Assembly: GCA_035292685.1 (NCBI GenBank)
Contig: DATDPP010000097.1
Span: forward strand, 1 to 12,573
Source: JALYNX01 sp035292685
Lineage (GTDB): Bacteria > Actinomycetota > Acidimicrobiia > Spongiisociales > ZC4RG35
Direction: 5' to 3'
DNA length: 12,573 nucleotides
Made by a program: the position numbers and the translations under genes. Within the stretch, counting starts at the first letter, position 1. Each line of letters starts with the position of its first letter. This document shows positions 1 through 6,873 of this stretch, one piece after another. A model generated the notes under the pieces. That model saw only the letters and a list, made by a program, of their open reading frames with translations. It had not been told where the DNA came from and searched no databases.

Positions 1-541
1 CGATCTTCGAGTCGAGGTTGGCGGTAGGTTCGTCGGCGAGGATCACTGGTGGTTGGTTGGCTAGGGCGCGGGCGATAGCCACCCGTTGCTTCTCGCCTCC
101 GGAGAGTTTGTCGGGGCGGAATGACAGCCGTTCGCCGAGGCCGAGGTCGGTGAGTAATCCTTCGGCCCGTTTGCGGGCTTGGTGGCCTGTCACACCCGCG
201 AGGTTGAGGGCGAACTCGACGTTCTCCAAGGCGGTGAGAGGGCCGAGGAGGTTGAAGTCCTGGAAGACGAACCCGAAGGTGGCGGCCCGCAGCTTGGGGA
301 GCCTGGACTCGGAGATGGCGGTCATGTCGTTGCCGTCGACGACGATCTGTCCGGAGCTGGGACGGAGCATGGCTCCGAGCATGGAAAGGAGGGTGGTCTT
401 GCCACTGCCGGACGGTCCCATGATGAGTACCACTTCTCCGACCTGGACCTCCAGGTCGACATCCCGGACGGCGTGGACTTCGGTGGTCCCTTCCCCATAG
501 ATCTTGTCCAGTTGTTTGGCGGTGAGGGCGGTGTTGGTCAC
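1..541 (-). CDS. MacB/LolD-type ABC transporter ATP-binding protein (3' end outside window)
   Basis: This is the nucleotide-binding subunit that powers the two FtsX-type permeases encoded just upstream. 180 codons are visible before the window edge. Motifs are in the usual order: Walker A GPSGSGKTT at residues 42-50, Q-loop Q94, signature LSGGEKQRVAIARAL from residue 146, and Walker B plus D-loop ILADEPTANLDS at 167-178. The DEPTANLD form is typical of the MacB/LolD/FtsE group. The start is GTG at 541, preceded by a CAGGAG Shine-Dalgarno. It overlaps the permease stop as GTGA, so translation is probably coupled. Only the H-loop and C-terminus are missing. The family call is secure; the substrate is unknown, although operon membership with copA points to a copper-related task. 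Confidence 0.93.
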   Translation of the reverse strand, partial: MTNTALTAKQLDKIYGEGTTEVHAVRDVDLEVQVGEVVLIMGPSGSGKTTLLSMLGAMLRPSSGQIVVDGNDMTAISESRLPKLRAATFGFVFQDFNLLGPLTALENVEFALNLAGVTGHQARKRAEGLLTDLGLGERLSFRPDKLSGGEKQRVAIARALANQPPVILADEPTANLDSKI

Positions 542-1641
542 GATGGTCTCCTGAAGACGGTGGCGGGGTCGACCCGCCACACTTTGATGAGGGGGACGAT
601 CACTCCTATGGCGGCGACGAGGATGGCGCCCGCCCCGGCGCGTACCAGGGAGGCCGTCTCCACGACCACGTCGATGTCAGGCGCTACCGAGGCAACTATG
701 GCGCCGATCCCGAAGGTGGCGGCGACAGCCAGAGCGAAAGCAGATACGACGGTCCAGAGGCCTTGGATCAGGACGAGACGAGTGACCCCGATCCGGCCCA
801 GGCCGAGCGCCTTCATCACGCCGATGTCTCTGAGCCGGGAGAGGACGCTGGTGTAGAGGACAAGTCCGATGACGGCCAGGCTGACCAAGAGGGCGGCGAA
901 AGACATGATGTTGAGAAGATCGGTGCTCATCTCTCTGACCACCGATCGTTCCTCGGCGGAGAACCGGGGCCGGGTTTGGGACTCGACCCCGGGGATGGCG
1001 GCTTCAATGCTTTTGGCGACCGCCTCGGGATCACCTTCGGTGCCGATGAGGATGTAGCTGGCGGTTCTCTCGGATGCGAGGGCGGTTGCAAGGTCGTCGA
1101 AGGTGACGTAGACGCTGGTGTTGACGATGCTGGTCATCCCGGTGGTGAGTCCCGAGACCGTCCAGGTGGCACCCAGGACCTCGACCTCATCGCCCACGGC
1201 GATGTCGAGGGCGGTGGCGGCGGAGTCATCGATCACCATCTCGCCGGGCCCGGGGTCTCGTCCCTCGACCAGGATCTGTGGTCCGCCGCGCCCTCCGGGC
1301 ATGTAGCCGATGACGTAGCTGGGTCTCCGTGCACCGGCCACGCGCAGGGCGTCGCTGGAGAAGAGGACGGGCTCAGCCCAAACCACACCTGGCAGCTGGC
1401 GGATCTCGTCGGCGACCGCCCCCGGCACAAGCGAGATGGCCATGTGAATGGTGCGGACGCCTTCTTGGGAGACGAATACGTCGGCCGGAGAGGTGTCGAT
1501 GAAGCGGGAGACCTGGCGGGTGGTCCCGGCGAAGATGCCATCCAGGGTGAGGGCCATCACCAAGGCGATCGCCACTCCAGCGACTCCCAACAGCGCCCGC
1601 CGCCGATCCGTGAACAGCATGCGTCGTGCGATAGGGACCAT
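538..1641 (-). CDS. FtsX/MacB-like ABC permease, second of a pair
   Basis: This 367-residue membrane protein has the MacB/LolC-type layout. There is a TM helix near residues 16-36, an extracytoplasmic region of about 200 residues resembling a MacB periplasmic core domain, then three TM helices near 245-267, 286-318 and 332-353. The FtsX-family cytoplasmic motif RLRDIGVMKALGLGR (269-283) precedes TM3, and the C-terminal VWRVDPATVFR follows TM4. I chose ATG 1641 over an ATG 69 nt upstream, which would overlap the preceding gene and add an unfolded Arg/Ser-rich stretch. ATG 1641 follows the preceding stop after 4 nt and has GGGG upstream. It likely forms a heterodimer with the 1646-2749 permease. 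Such systems use ATP hydrolysis for mechanical work on extracytoplasmic partners and do not always move solutes. No metal ligand cluster is evident. Confidence 0.9.
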   Translation of the reverse strand: MVPIARRMLFTDRRRALLGVAGVAIALVMALTLDGIFAGTTRQVSRFIDTSPADVFVSQEGVRTIHMAISLVPGAVADEIRQLPGVVWAEPVLFSSDALRVAGARRPSYVIGYMPGGRGGPQILVEGRDPGPGEMVIDDSAATALDIAVGDEVEVLGATWTVSGLTTGMTSIVNTSVYVTFDDLATALASERTASYILIGTEGDPEAVAKSIEAAIPGVESQTRPRFSAEERSVVREMSTDLLNIMSFAALLVSLAVIGLVLYTSVLSRLRDIGVMKALGLGRIGVTRLVLIQGLWTVVSAFALAVAATFGIGAIVASVAPDIDVVVETASLVRAGAGAILVAAIGVIVPLIKVWRVDPATVFRRPS

Positions 1642-1645
1642 GTCA

Positions 1646-2749
1646 TCATCCCCGGTAGACCGATGCCGGGTCGAGCCGCCCGAGCCGGCGGGCCGGGATG
1701 ATCGCTGCAACGAGCCCCATTCCGATGGCCGCCCCCGATAGCACCATTAGGTGTCGCCACTGAAGCGAGAACCAGAACTGAGGACGGAGCTGACCGACCA
1801 GCCAGGCGCCTCCCAGATACATGAGATAGCCGACCACACTTCCGGCCACCGCGAGCAGGATGGTCTGGCCAAGGATCAGCCGGAGAATTCGAAACCGTCC
1901 GGCGCCCATCGCCTTGACGATCCCGTACTCCCGGAGCCGCTCGACCACGCCCGAGTAGACGGTGAGGGCCACCACCAGGGTGGCGGCGGCGAAGGCAATG
2001 CCAATCATCAGCAGCACCGGCCCCTCCATGATCCCAGCCATGATCTCACGGTCGTTTTCGGCGAGGGTTGCGGGAAGAAGCGGGTCAAGACCGGTCGAAG
2101 CCCGAATGGCGGCGGCGGCAGCGTCGGGTTCGTCGGTCCGGACCAGGAGGAAGGTGGCAACCTCGCCGCCCCCGGTCATCTCCTGAGCGGTCTCGGCGGT
2201 GACGAACACCAGGCTGGTCATCCACGATCGAGTGCCTTCGGAAAGCCCCACCGTTCGGAAGGTCCGTCCCCCCATCTCGAACTCGGTTCCGACCCCGATG
2301 TCGTGTTCTTCGGCAAAGGTCCGATCGAGCACGGCGTCACCCGTCGCCGCGGGTGCCCTGCCTCCTGAGAGCTCCCAGGGCCCGCCCAGATCCCCCGGAT
2401 CTGAGCCCACCAACAAAACGAGCTCTTTCTCTCCATGCAGGTCGAACACCGTGTAGTGGATGTGCACGGGATCGGCCTGTTGGACCTCGGGGACTCCGGC
2501 CAGCTCTTCGATTGCGGCGAGTGGCACCGTTGACCGGTCGCCGAGAATGCTCTCGGTTCCCGATTGGGCGACGAACAGATCGGCTCCGACGTTGTCCTCA
2601 TATGCGGTGATCTGAACCAGCTGCCCATTCCACAAGCCCTGAAGCAGCAGCACCAGGCCGATGGCGGCACCGACGCCAAGGAGGCTGACGACCAGCCGTT
2701 TCGGATCGGCGGTCGTCATCCTCCTTGCGGCGGGCACCCGTCCCGACAT
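1646..2749 (-). CDS. FtsX/MacB-like ABC permease, first of a pair
   Basis: This 367-residue protein has the same architecture as its downstream partner but a clearly different sequence. TM1 is near residues 19-39, the extracytoplasmic domain spans about 45-240, and TM2-4 lie near 243-265, 293-318 and 333-353. The FtsX motif RLREYGIVKAMGAGRFRILR sits at 271-290, and the end is ARRLGRLDPASVYRG. ATG 2749 is supported by GAGAGG about 8 nt upstream; an internal ATG at 2719 is a weaker alternative. It starts 12 nt after the small two-TM gene and ends 4 nt before the second permease. Two unequal permeases plus one ATPase give a LolCDE-like heterodimer. Substrate cannot be inferred from the sequence alone. 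Confidence 0.9.
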   Translation of the reverse strand: MSGRVPAARRMTTADPKRLVVSLLGVGAAIGLVLLLQGLWNGQLVQITAYEDNVGADLFVAQSGTESILGDRSTVPLAAIEELAGVPEVQQADPVHIHYTVFDLHGEKELVLLVGSDPGDLGGPWELSGGRAPAATGDAVLDRTFAEEHDIGVGTEFEMGGRTFRTVGLSEGTRSWMTSLVFVTAETAQEMTGGGEVATFLLVRTDEPDAAAAAIRASTGLDPLLPATLAENDREIMAGIMEGPVLLMIGIAFAAATLVVALTVYSGVVERLREYGIVKAMGAGRFRILRLILGQTILLAVAGSVVGYLMYLGGAWLVGQLRPQFWFSLQWRHLMVLSGAAIGMGLVAAIIPARRLGRLDPASVYRG

Positions 2750-2761
2750 CGCAGGGTCCTC

Positions 2762-2989
2762 TCACCTACGGCCGGCGGGACGCTTGGTCTCACCGTCGGC
2801 GCGCCGGGCGAGCCAGAGCATCACCGCCACCATCCCCAAGCACATGATCAAGGCAGCACCGACGACGACACGGGAGACATTTCCACCCAGACGGAGCAGG
2901 GTGAGTGCGCCGGCGATCATCACTGCCACACCGACCCAGATCCACATCAGTCCGATTCCGGCTGGCTCAGGCGTTCTCGTGGGTTTCAT
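2762..2989 (-). CDS. Small two-TM membrane protein of the copA operon
   Basis: This is a 75-residue protein with two predicted TM helices, near residues 11-33 and 40-61, and a basic tail (RRADGETKRPAGRR) that probably faces the cytoplasm. No family is recognised and there are no Cys or His clusters. The coding case rests on operon position. Its ATG overlaps the cupredoxin stop as ATGA, it has an AAAGGTGG ribosome site 7 nt upstream, and it ends 12 nt before the first permease. It may be an accessory or adaptor subunit of the adjoining ABC permeases or of CopA, which is inference from context. Confidence 0.72.
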   Translation of the reverse strand: MKPTRTPEPAGIGLMWIWVGVAVMIAGALTLLRLGGNVSRVVVGAALIMCLGMVAVMLWLARRADGETKRPAGRR

Positions 2990-3357
2990 TCTGCAACCAC
3001 CTTTCCTCGCAACATGCCCATCGGGCAGGCGAACTCGTAGCTGCCCGCCTCGGTGGGGGTGAACTCGAGCGGCACGTTGCCCCCTTGGGGGAGCACGGCG
3101 GAAACACCGAAGGCGTCGAGGACGACCAGCTCCGAGCAGGGATCGGACTCCTGACGATTGAACACAAGTCTGACCGGTCTGCCTGCGGTGACTCGGATCG
3201 TGTCCGGCCTGTAGCCGTCCCTGACCACGATGAATGCCTCCTGGACTCCGGCCGAGGTGACCGCAGCGGCAGTCCCCACCGGCTTGGAGAGCCAGAAGTA
3301 CCAGACGATGAGAGTGATCAGGCCCAGACCGGCCAGGTTGACCAATACGACGTCCAT
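2986..3357 (-). CDS. Membrane-anchored cupredoxin-domain protein
   Basis: This 123-residue protein has an N-terminal TM anchor (residues 3-22) followed by an extracytoplasmic cupredoxin-like domain. The putative copper ligands are C74 in SDPCSELVVLDAFG and C111, M113 and M115 in FACPMGMLRGK. The C-terminal Cys-Met loop lies where cupredoxins and cytochrome oxidase subunit II place their ligands. A GTG at 3360 is possible, but AGGAGG inside the 3' end of copA is spaced 7 nt from ATG 3357, making that the better start; the ATG shares one base with the copA stop (TGATG). It probably receives or buffers copper exported by CopA. The cupredoxin fold is well supported; direct hand-off from CopA is inferred from gene order. 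Confidence 0.88.
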   Translation of the reverse strand: MDVVLVNLAGLGLITLIVWYFWLSKPVGTAAAVTSAGVQEAFIVVRDGYRPDTIRVTAGRPVRLVFNRQESDPCSELVVLDAFGVSAVLPQGGNVPLEFTPTEAGSYEFACPMGMLRGKVVAE

Positions 3358-5861
3358 CACGTCACCTCCTCAGGGTGGGTGGGTGTGAATCGGCGGAGGC
3401 GGTTGGCGTTGGTAACCACGGTGACCGAAGAGAACGCCATGGCCGCTCCGGCGATGAGCGGGGAGAGCAGGATCCCAAACGCCGGGTATAGGAGCCCGGC
3501 AGCGATAGGGATTCCGAGAGTGTTGTAGGCGAAGGCGCCCACCAGGTTCTGGTGGATGTTGCGCATCGTCGCCTTGGAGAGCTCGATGGCGGTGGCCACC
3601 CCGGTGAGGGACCCCTTGATAAGGGTGACGTCACCGGATTCCATGGCGACGTCGGTGCCGGTGCCCATGGCCAGACCAACATCGGCCTGGGCGAGGGCGG
3701 GGGCGTCGTTGATCCCGTCACCGACCATGGCTACCACCTTTCCTTCGGCCTGGAGGAGCTTGATCTGGGTAGCCTTCTCATCGGGCAGGACTTCGGCCAT
3801 GACCCGGTCGATGCCCACCTTGTCTCCGATCGCTTTCGCAGTCCGGTGGTTGTCCCCGGTGAGCATCACGACCTCCAAGCCGAGCCGGTGCAGCCGGGCG
3901 ATTGCCTCCACCGAGTCCTCCTTGAGGGTGTCGGCCACGGCCACCACTCCGGCGAGCTCACCGTCGACGGCGACCACCACTGCCGTCTTCCCCTGTTCGG
4001 CAAGCGATTCGAGCCGAGACTCGGCAGGTCCGGCGGCGATTCCTCGATCGGCCATCAGTTTCAGGGTCCCGAGCACGACCTGGCGGTCGTCGACTCGGGC
4101 TTCGATTCCATGTCCGGGCACCGCCGAGAACTGGTCGGGATCGCTCAACCCGAGCCCAAGGTCAAGTGCAGCTCGCACGATCGCCTCTCCGAGCGGATGC
4201 TCGGAACCTTTCTCGGCGGAGGCGGCCAGCCTCAGCACCCCGTCTTCGGTGTGGCCCTCAAACGCGGAGATGTCGGTGAGAGAAGGCTTGCCGCGGGTGA
4301 CAGTTCCGGTCTTGTCCAAGACAACGGTGTCGATCCGGTGGGCGGTCTCCAGGGCGTCACCGGACCGGATCAGGATCCCGTTCTCGGCGCCCTTCCCGAT
4401 CCCGACCATCAGTGAAGTCGGTGTGGCCAGACCGAGGGCGCAGGGGCAAGCGATGACCAGCACCGTCACCATGGTGATCACCGCATACACCAAGGCTGGG
4501 GATGGACCGAATGTGTACCAGGTCATGAAGGTGAGGACGGCGACGATCAGCACCGCCGGGACGAAATAGCCGGACACCTTGTCAACGGTGCGCTGGATGG
4601 GCGCCTTGGAACCCTGGGCGTCGCGCACCATGCGGATGATCTGGGCCAGCATCGTGTCCCGACCCACCCTGGTGGCCCGGAACCTGAAGGAGCCGGTGCG
4701 GTTGATGGTGGCCCCGATCACCGGGGTTCCTTCGGTCTTCTCCACCGGGATCGGCTCCCCGGTGACCATCGACTCATCCACGGCTGAGGACCCCGAGATG
4801 ACCTCCCCGTCGACCGGGATCTTTTCCCCGGGGCGGACCACCACCACGTCACCGACGACTACCTCTTCCACGGGAATGTCGGCCTCGACCCCGCCCCGGA
4901 TCACCCGGGCGGTCTTGGCCTGCAGTCCGATCAGTTTCTTCATCGCCTCCGAAGTCCGGGCCCGGGCCTTCAGCTCGAGCGCCATCCCCAACACCACCAG
5001 GGCGGTGACCACCGCGGTTACGTCGTAGAAGACGTCACGCAGCATCTCATCGGGGAAGAATCCGGGGAAGAGCACGGCCACCGTCGAGTACAGCCAGGCG
5101 GCGGAGATCCCGGTTGCGATCAGGGTGTGCATGTTCGCCGACCGATGTCTGAGGGCTCCCCACGCTCCGGTGAAGAACTGCGACCCCGACCAAGCCAACA
5201 CCGGGATAGTGATGATCCCCATTGCCACCCAGATCCACCACAAGGCGGTCGAGCCCTTCTCGGGGACACCTGGGAAGATCTCCGGGTAGGAGAAGTAGAT
5301 CACCGGCAGCGACACGACCCCGGCGAACCAGAACTTACGCATCAGCAGCCGGTAACGGTGCTCCGACGCGACCCGCTCGGCGTCTGTGGTGTCGGCGTTC
5401 TCCCCCTCGATCTCCCTCGCCTGATACCCGGACGACGCCACAGCCGCGGTCAGCACCGAGGCCGGCACATCCAGCGCTGTGTCCACCATCGCGGTGTTCG
5501 AAGCGAAGTTGACCCGGGCGTCGATCACCCCGGGCACCGCGGCCAAAGCCGACTCCACCGTCGACACACACGAGGCGCAGGTCATCCCCTCCACAGCCAG
5601 ATGCACGGTGCCCTTCGACTCGCCTCGGCCGGACGGAGTCTTGGATGGGTAGTCGGTGGTCGGCTCCCCGGCCGGCTCAGCGTCCTCGCCGACGATGTCG
5701 ACGTATCGCTCCGGGTCGGCGAGGAAACCGCGCCGACAATGCTCCGAACAGAACCCGAGCTCCTGGTATCCGTCCACCTTCAGGGCACCGGGACCGACCG
5801 TCATCCCACAAACCGGATCACGCATTTCGACACCTTTTGACTCCGTGTTCATGGTCTCCAT
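3357..5861 (-). CDS. copA: Cu(+)-exporting P1B-type ATPase with N-terminal YHS and HMA domains
   Basis: This 834-residue ATP-driven copper exporter of the cytoplasmic membrane opens with a YHS metal-binding domain (DPVCGM at 15-20, C38, C42), followed by an HMA domain with GMTCASC at 92-98. The core has TGE 368-370, the CPC metal site 472-474, the DKTGT phosphorylation site 516-520, the SEHP motif near 553-556, and GDGIND 714-719. YN at 779-780 and MxxSS at 808-812 are the remaining determinants of the Cu(+) (P1B-1) class. ATG 5861 sits at the predicted transcription start. ATG 5852 and ATG 5825 are alternatives; the last has AAAGGTG upstream and would begin right at the YHS domain. It is first in the operon and is controlled by the MerR-type promoter at 5868-5899. 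Confidence 0.96.
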   Translation of the reverse strand: METMNTESKGVEMRDPVCGMTVGPGALKVDGYQELGFCSEHCRRGFLADPERYVDIVGEDAEPAGEPTTDYPSKTPSGRGESKGTVHLAVEGMTCASCVSTVESALAAVPGVIDARVNFASNTAMVDTALDVPASVLTAAVASSGYQAREIEGENADTTDAERVASEHRYRLLMRKFWFAGVVSLPVIYFSYPEIFPGVPEKGSTALWWIWVAMGIITIPVLAWSGSQFFTGAWGALRHRSANMHTLIATGISAAWLYSTVAVLFPGFFPDEMLRDVFYDVTAVVTALVVLGMALELKARARTSEAMKKLIGLQAKTARVIRGGVEADIPVEEVVVGDVVVVRPGEKIPVDGEVISGSSAVDESMVTGEPIPVEKTEGTPVIGATINRTGSFRFRATRVGRDTMLAQIIRMVRDAQGSKAPIQRTVDKVSGYFVPAVLIVAVLTFMTWYTFGPSPALVYAVITMVTVLVIACPCALGLATPTSLMVGIGKGAENGILIRSGDALETAHRIDTVVLDKTGTVTRGKPSLTDISAFEGHTEDGVLRLAASAEKGSEHPLGEAIVRAALDLGLGLSDPDQFSAVPGHGIEARVDDRQVVLGTLKLMADRGIAAGPAESRLESLAEQGKTAVVVAVDGELAGVVAVADTLKEDSVEAIARLHRLGLEVVMLTGDNHRTAKAIGDKVGIDRVMAEVLPDEKATQIKLLQAEGKVVAMVGDGINDAPALAQADVGLAMGTGTDVAMESGDVTLIKGSLTGVATAIELSKATMRNIHQNLVGAFAYNTLGIPIAAGLLYPAFGILLSPLIAGAAMAFSSVTVVTNANRLRRFTPTHPEEVT

Positions 5862-5867
5862 GTCACC

Positions 5868-5899
5868 ACCGTACGCCTTCCAGTCGACTGGAATGTCAA
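5868..5899 (-). promoter_or_regulatory. MerR-type copA promoter and operator
   Basis: On the minus strand, a -35 TTGACA (5894-5899) and a -10 TACGGT (5868-5873) are separated by 20 bp, the over-long spacing typical of MerR-activated promoters. The spacer holds a perfect 16-bp palindrome, TTCCAGTCGACTGGAA (5878-5893). The TTCCAG half-sites resemble copper-type MerR operators. A start 7 nt past the -10 would fall at 5861, the first base of the longest copA reading frame. Confidence 0.88.
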
Positions 5900-5904
5900 G
5901 GGGT

Positions 5905-5910
5905 TATTAT
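5905..5910 (+). promoter_or_regulatory. Candidate -10 element of the divergent merR promoter
   Basis: TATTAT lies 12 nt upstream of the merR ATG at 5918, on the opposite strand to copA. No convincing -35 is visible; the corresponding position falls inside the operator palindrome, which would allow autorepression by bound regulator. The implied start, at about 5917-5918, would give a leaderless or nearly leaderless mRNA. AAGGGG at 5898-5903 could instead serve the in-frame ATG at 5909. Confidence 0.45.
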
Positions 5911-5917
5911 GGGTGTC

Positions 5918-6385
5918 ATGAGAATCGGAGAGCTCTCCCGACGCACCGGGGTTCCCACCAAGACCATCCGTTACTACGAGGAGATCGGGGTCCTGCCCGC
6001 TCCCAACCGGGCCGCCAACGACTATCGGGACTACCCCGATGAGGCTGTCGATCGGCTCGCTTTCGTCCGGGACGCCCAGGCCACCGGCCTCACCCTCACC
6101 GAAATCGGTTCCATCCTCGACCTTCGTAGCCAAGGTGAGGCCACCTGCTATCACGTCATCGACCTGTTGGAGCGTCACCTCACCGCGCTCGACCGGCATA
6201 TCCAGAATCTGCGTCAGACCCGCAAAAAGCTCGCCACACTCACCGACCGGGCCCGGAGCCTTGACCCCTCCGAATGCCGCGACCCCAACCGGTGCCAGAC
6301 GATCGCTGGCAGCGCGCGACTGGAGCTCAAGGCACGAGACGGTGGACGTCACCTGCACACCGCTCCTGCTGGCCATAGCCACTGA
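5918..6385 (+). CDS. MerR-family heavy-metal-responsive transcriptional regulator
   Basis: This 155-residue activator/repressor is divergent from copA and presumably binds the palindrome between them. Residues 1-70 form the winged-helix DNA-binding region (MRIGELSRRTGVPTKTIRYY onward), followed by the long dimerisation helix. Candidate metal ligands are C77 at the start of that helix and C120 and C126 (Cys-X5-Cys) in the C-terminal loop, plus a His-containing tail (HLH, HSH). ATG 5918 matches the family N-terminus; an in-frame ATG at 5909 with AAGGGG upstream is the alternative. CueR-type Cu(+) sensors have Ser at position 77 and Cys-X7-Cys, whereas Zn/Hg/Cd/Pb sensors have Cys there, so the ligand set here is closer to divalent-metal sensors despite the copper target gene. 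The family is certain; the metal is not. Confidence 0.93.
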   Translation: MRIGELSRRTGVPTKTIRYYEEIGVLPAPNRAANDYRDYPDEAVDRLAFVRDAQATGLTLTEIGSILDLRSQGEATCYHVIDLLERHLTALDRHIQNLRQTRKKLATLTDRARSLDPSECRDPNRCQTIAGSARLELKARDGGRHLHTAPAGHSH

Positions 6386-6394
6386 TCCCGGTAA

Positions 6395-6420
6395 GGCCGG
6401 TCCGGCCAGAAGCGGGCCGG
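6395..6420. terminator. Possible bidirectional hairpin between convergent operons
   Basis: The 110-nt gap between merR and the convergent small membrane gene contains a GC-rich inverted repeat, CCGGCC (6402-6407) with GGCCGG (6415-6420) around a 7-nt loop. It competes with a second pairing, GGCCGG-T-CCGGCC (6395-6407). A weaker GAGCC/GGCTC stem lies at 6451-6466 and a GAGTCGACTC palindrome at 6478-6487. No U-tract follows, so an intrinsic terminator is only suggested. Confidence 0.3.
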
Positions 6421-6495
6421 GTCAGGGTCTGGCAATCATCCGGTCGAGCTGAGCCTGATACGGCTCCTGAGCCTCACGAGTCGACTCTTGGCGGT

Positions 6496-6873
6496 TCAGT
6501 GGCCGTGCTCATCGGTGGTCGTCGTGACCGAGGGAGCATCAGCGGGGGTCGTGGTCTCTCCTGTGAGGAGTGGACCGAGGTAGAGCGAGGAAACGGTGTA
6601 GGTGATGACGAAGACAGCCACGGCGACCGCGGGTGCCGCCCACGTGCCGAACCGTCGGTAGAGGCGGATCAGCAACGGTGTCGCCACGGCGAGGCCGATG
6701 AGGAAGAACAGCACCCGCCCGGCTGTTCCGGCGAGGATGGCGGCTCCGGCGAGCGGCCCCACATGGTGGAGGACGTGGGGTGCCACACCGCTAACCGTTC
6801 CCCATGCCGCGGTAACGGCGTGGCGGAGCCGGCCCGCCGCGCGTGAGACGTCGACCTCCGCCTCAGTGCTCAT
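6496..6873 (-). CDS. Small membrane protein with His-containing C-terminus
   Basis: This 125-residue protein ends the CsoR/CcdA operon. It has two or three predicted TM segments, near residues 38-50, 53-70 and 79-101, separated by a basic loop (RLYRRFGTW). A HHVGP motif stands at the entrance of the first TM, and the tail is Thr-rich and acidic, ending DEHGH. No named family is recognised with confidence. Its ATG overlaps the stop of the thioredoxin-like gene as ATGA, so co-translation is likely. The clustered His residues at both ends could bind metal, but this is inference. Confidence 0.75.
   Translation of the reverse strand: MSTEAEVDVSRAAGRLRHAVTAAWGTVSGVAPHVLHHVGPLAGAAILAGTAGRVLFFLIGLAVATPLLIRLYRRFGTWAAPAVAVAVFVITYTVSSLYLGPLLTGETTTPADAPSVTTTTDEHGH

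Noticed and set aside
763..1701. Plus-strand 312-codon open frame opposite the permease gene
   Set aside because: Gly/Asp-rich mirror of the FtsX-type gene; it has no domain signal and lies wholly antisense to a confident CDS.
3552..4569. Two plus-strand open frames opposite copA
   Set aside because: Shadow frames of the highly conserved ATPase core, with low-complexity translations.
6424..6497. Minus-strand peptide-like frame ending QAQLDRMIARP before the His-tailed membrane gene terminus
   Set aside because: It has no start codon, is bounded upstream by a stop, and is only about 25 codons; there is not enough to call a gene or remnant.
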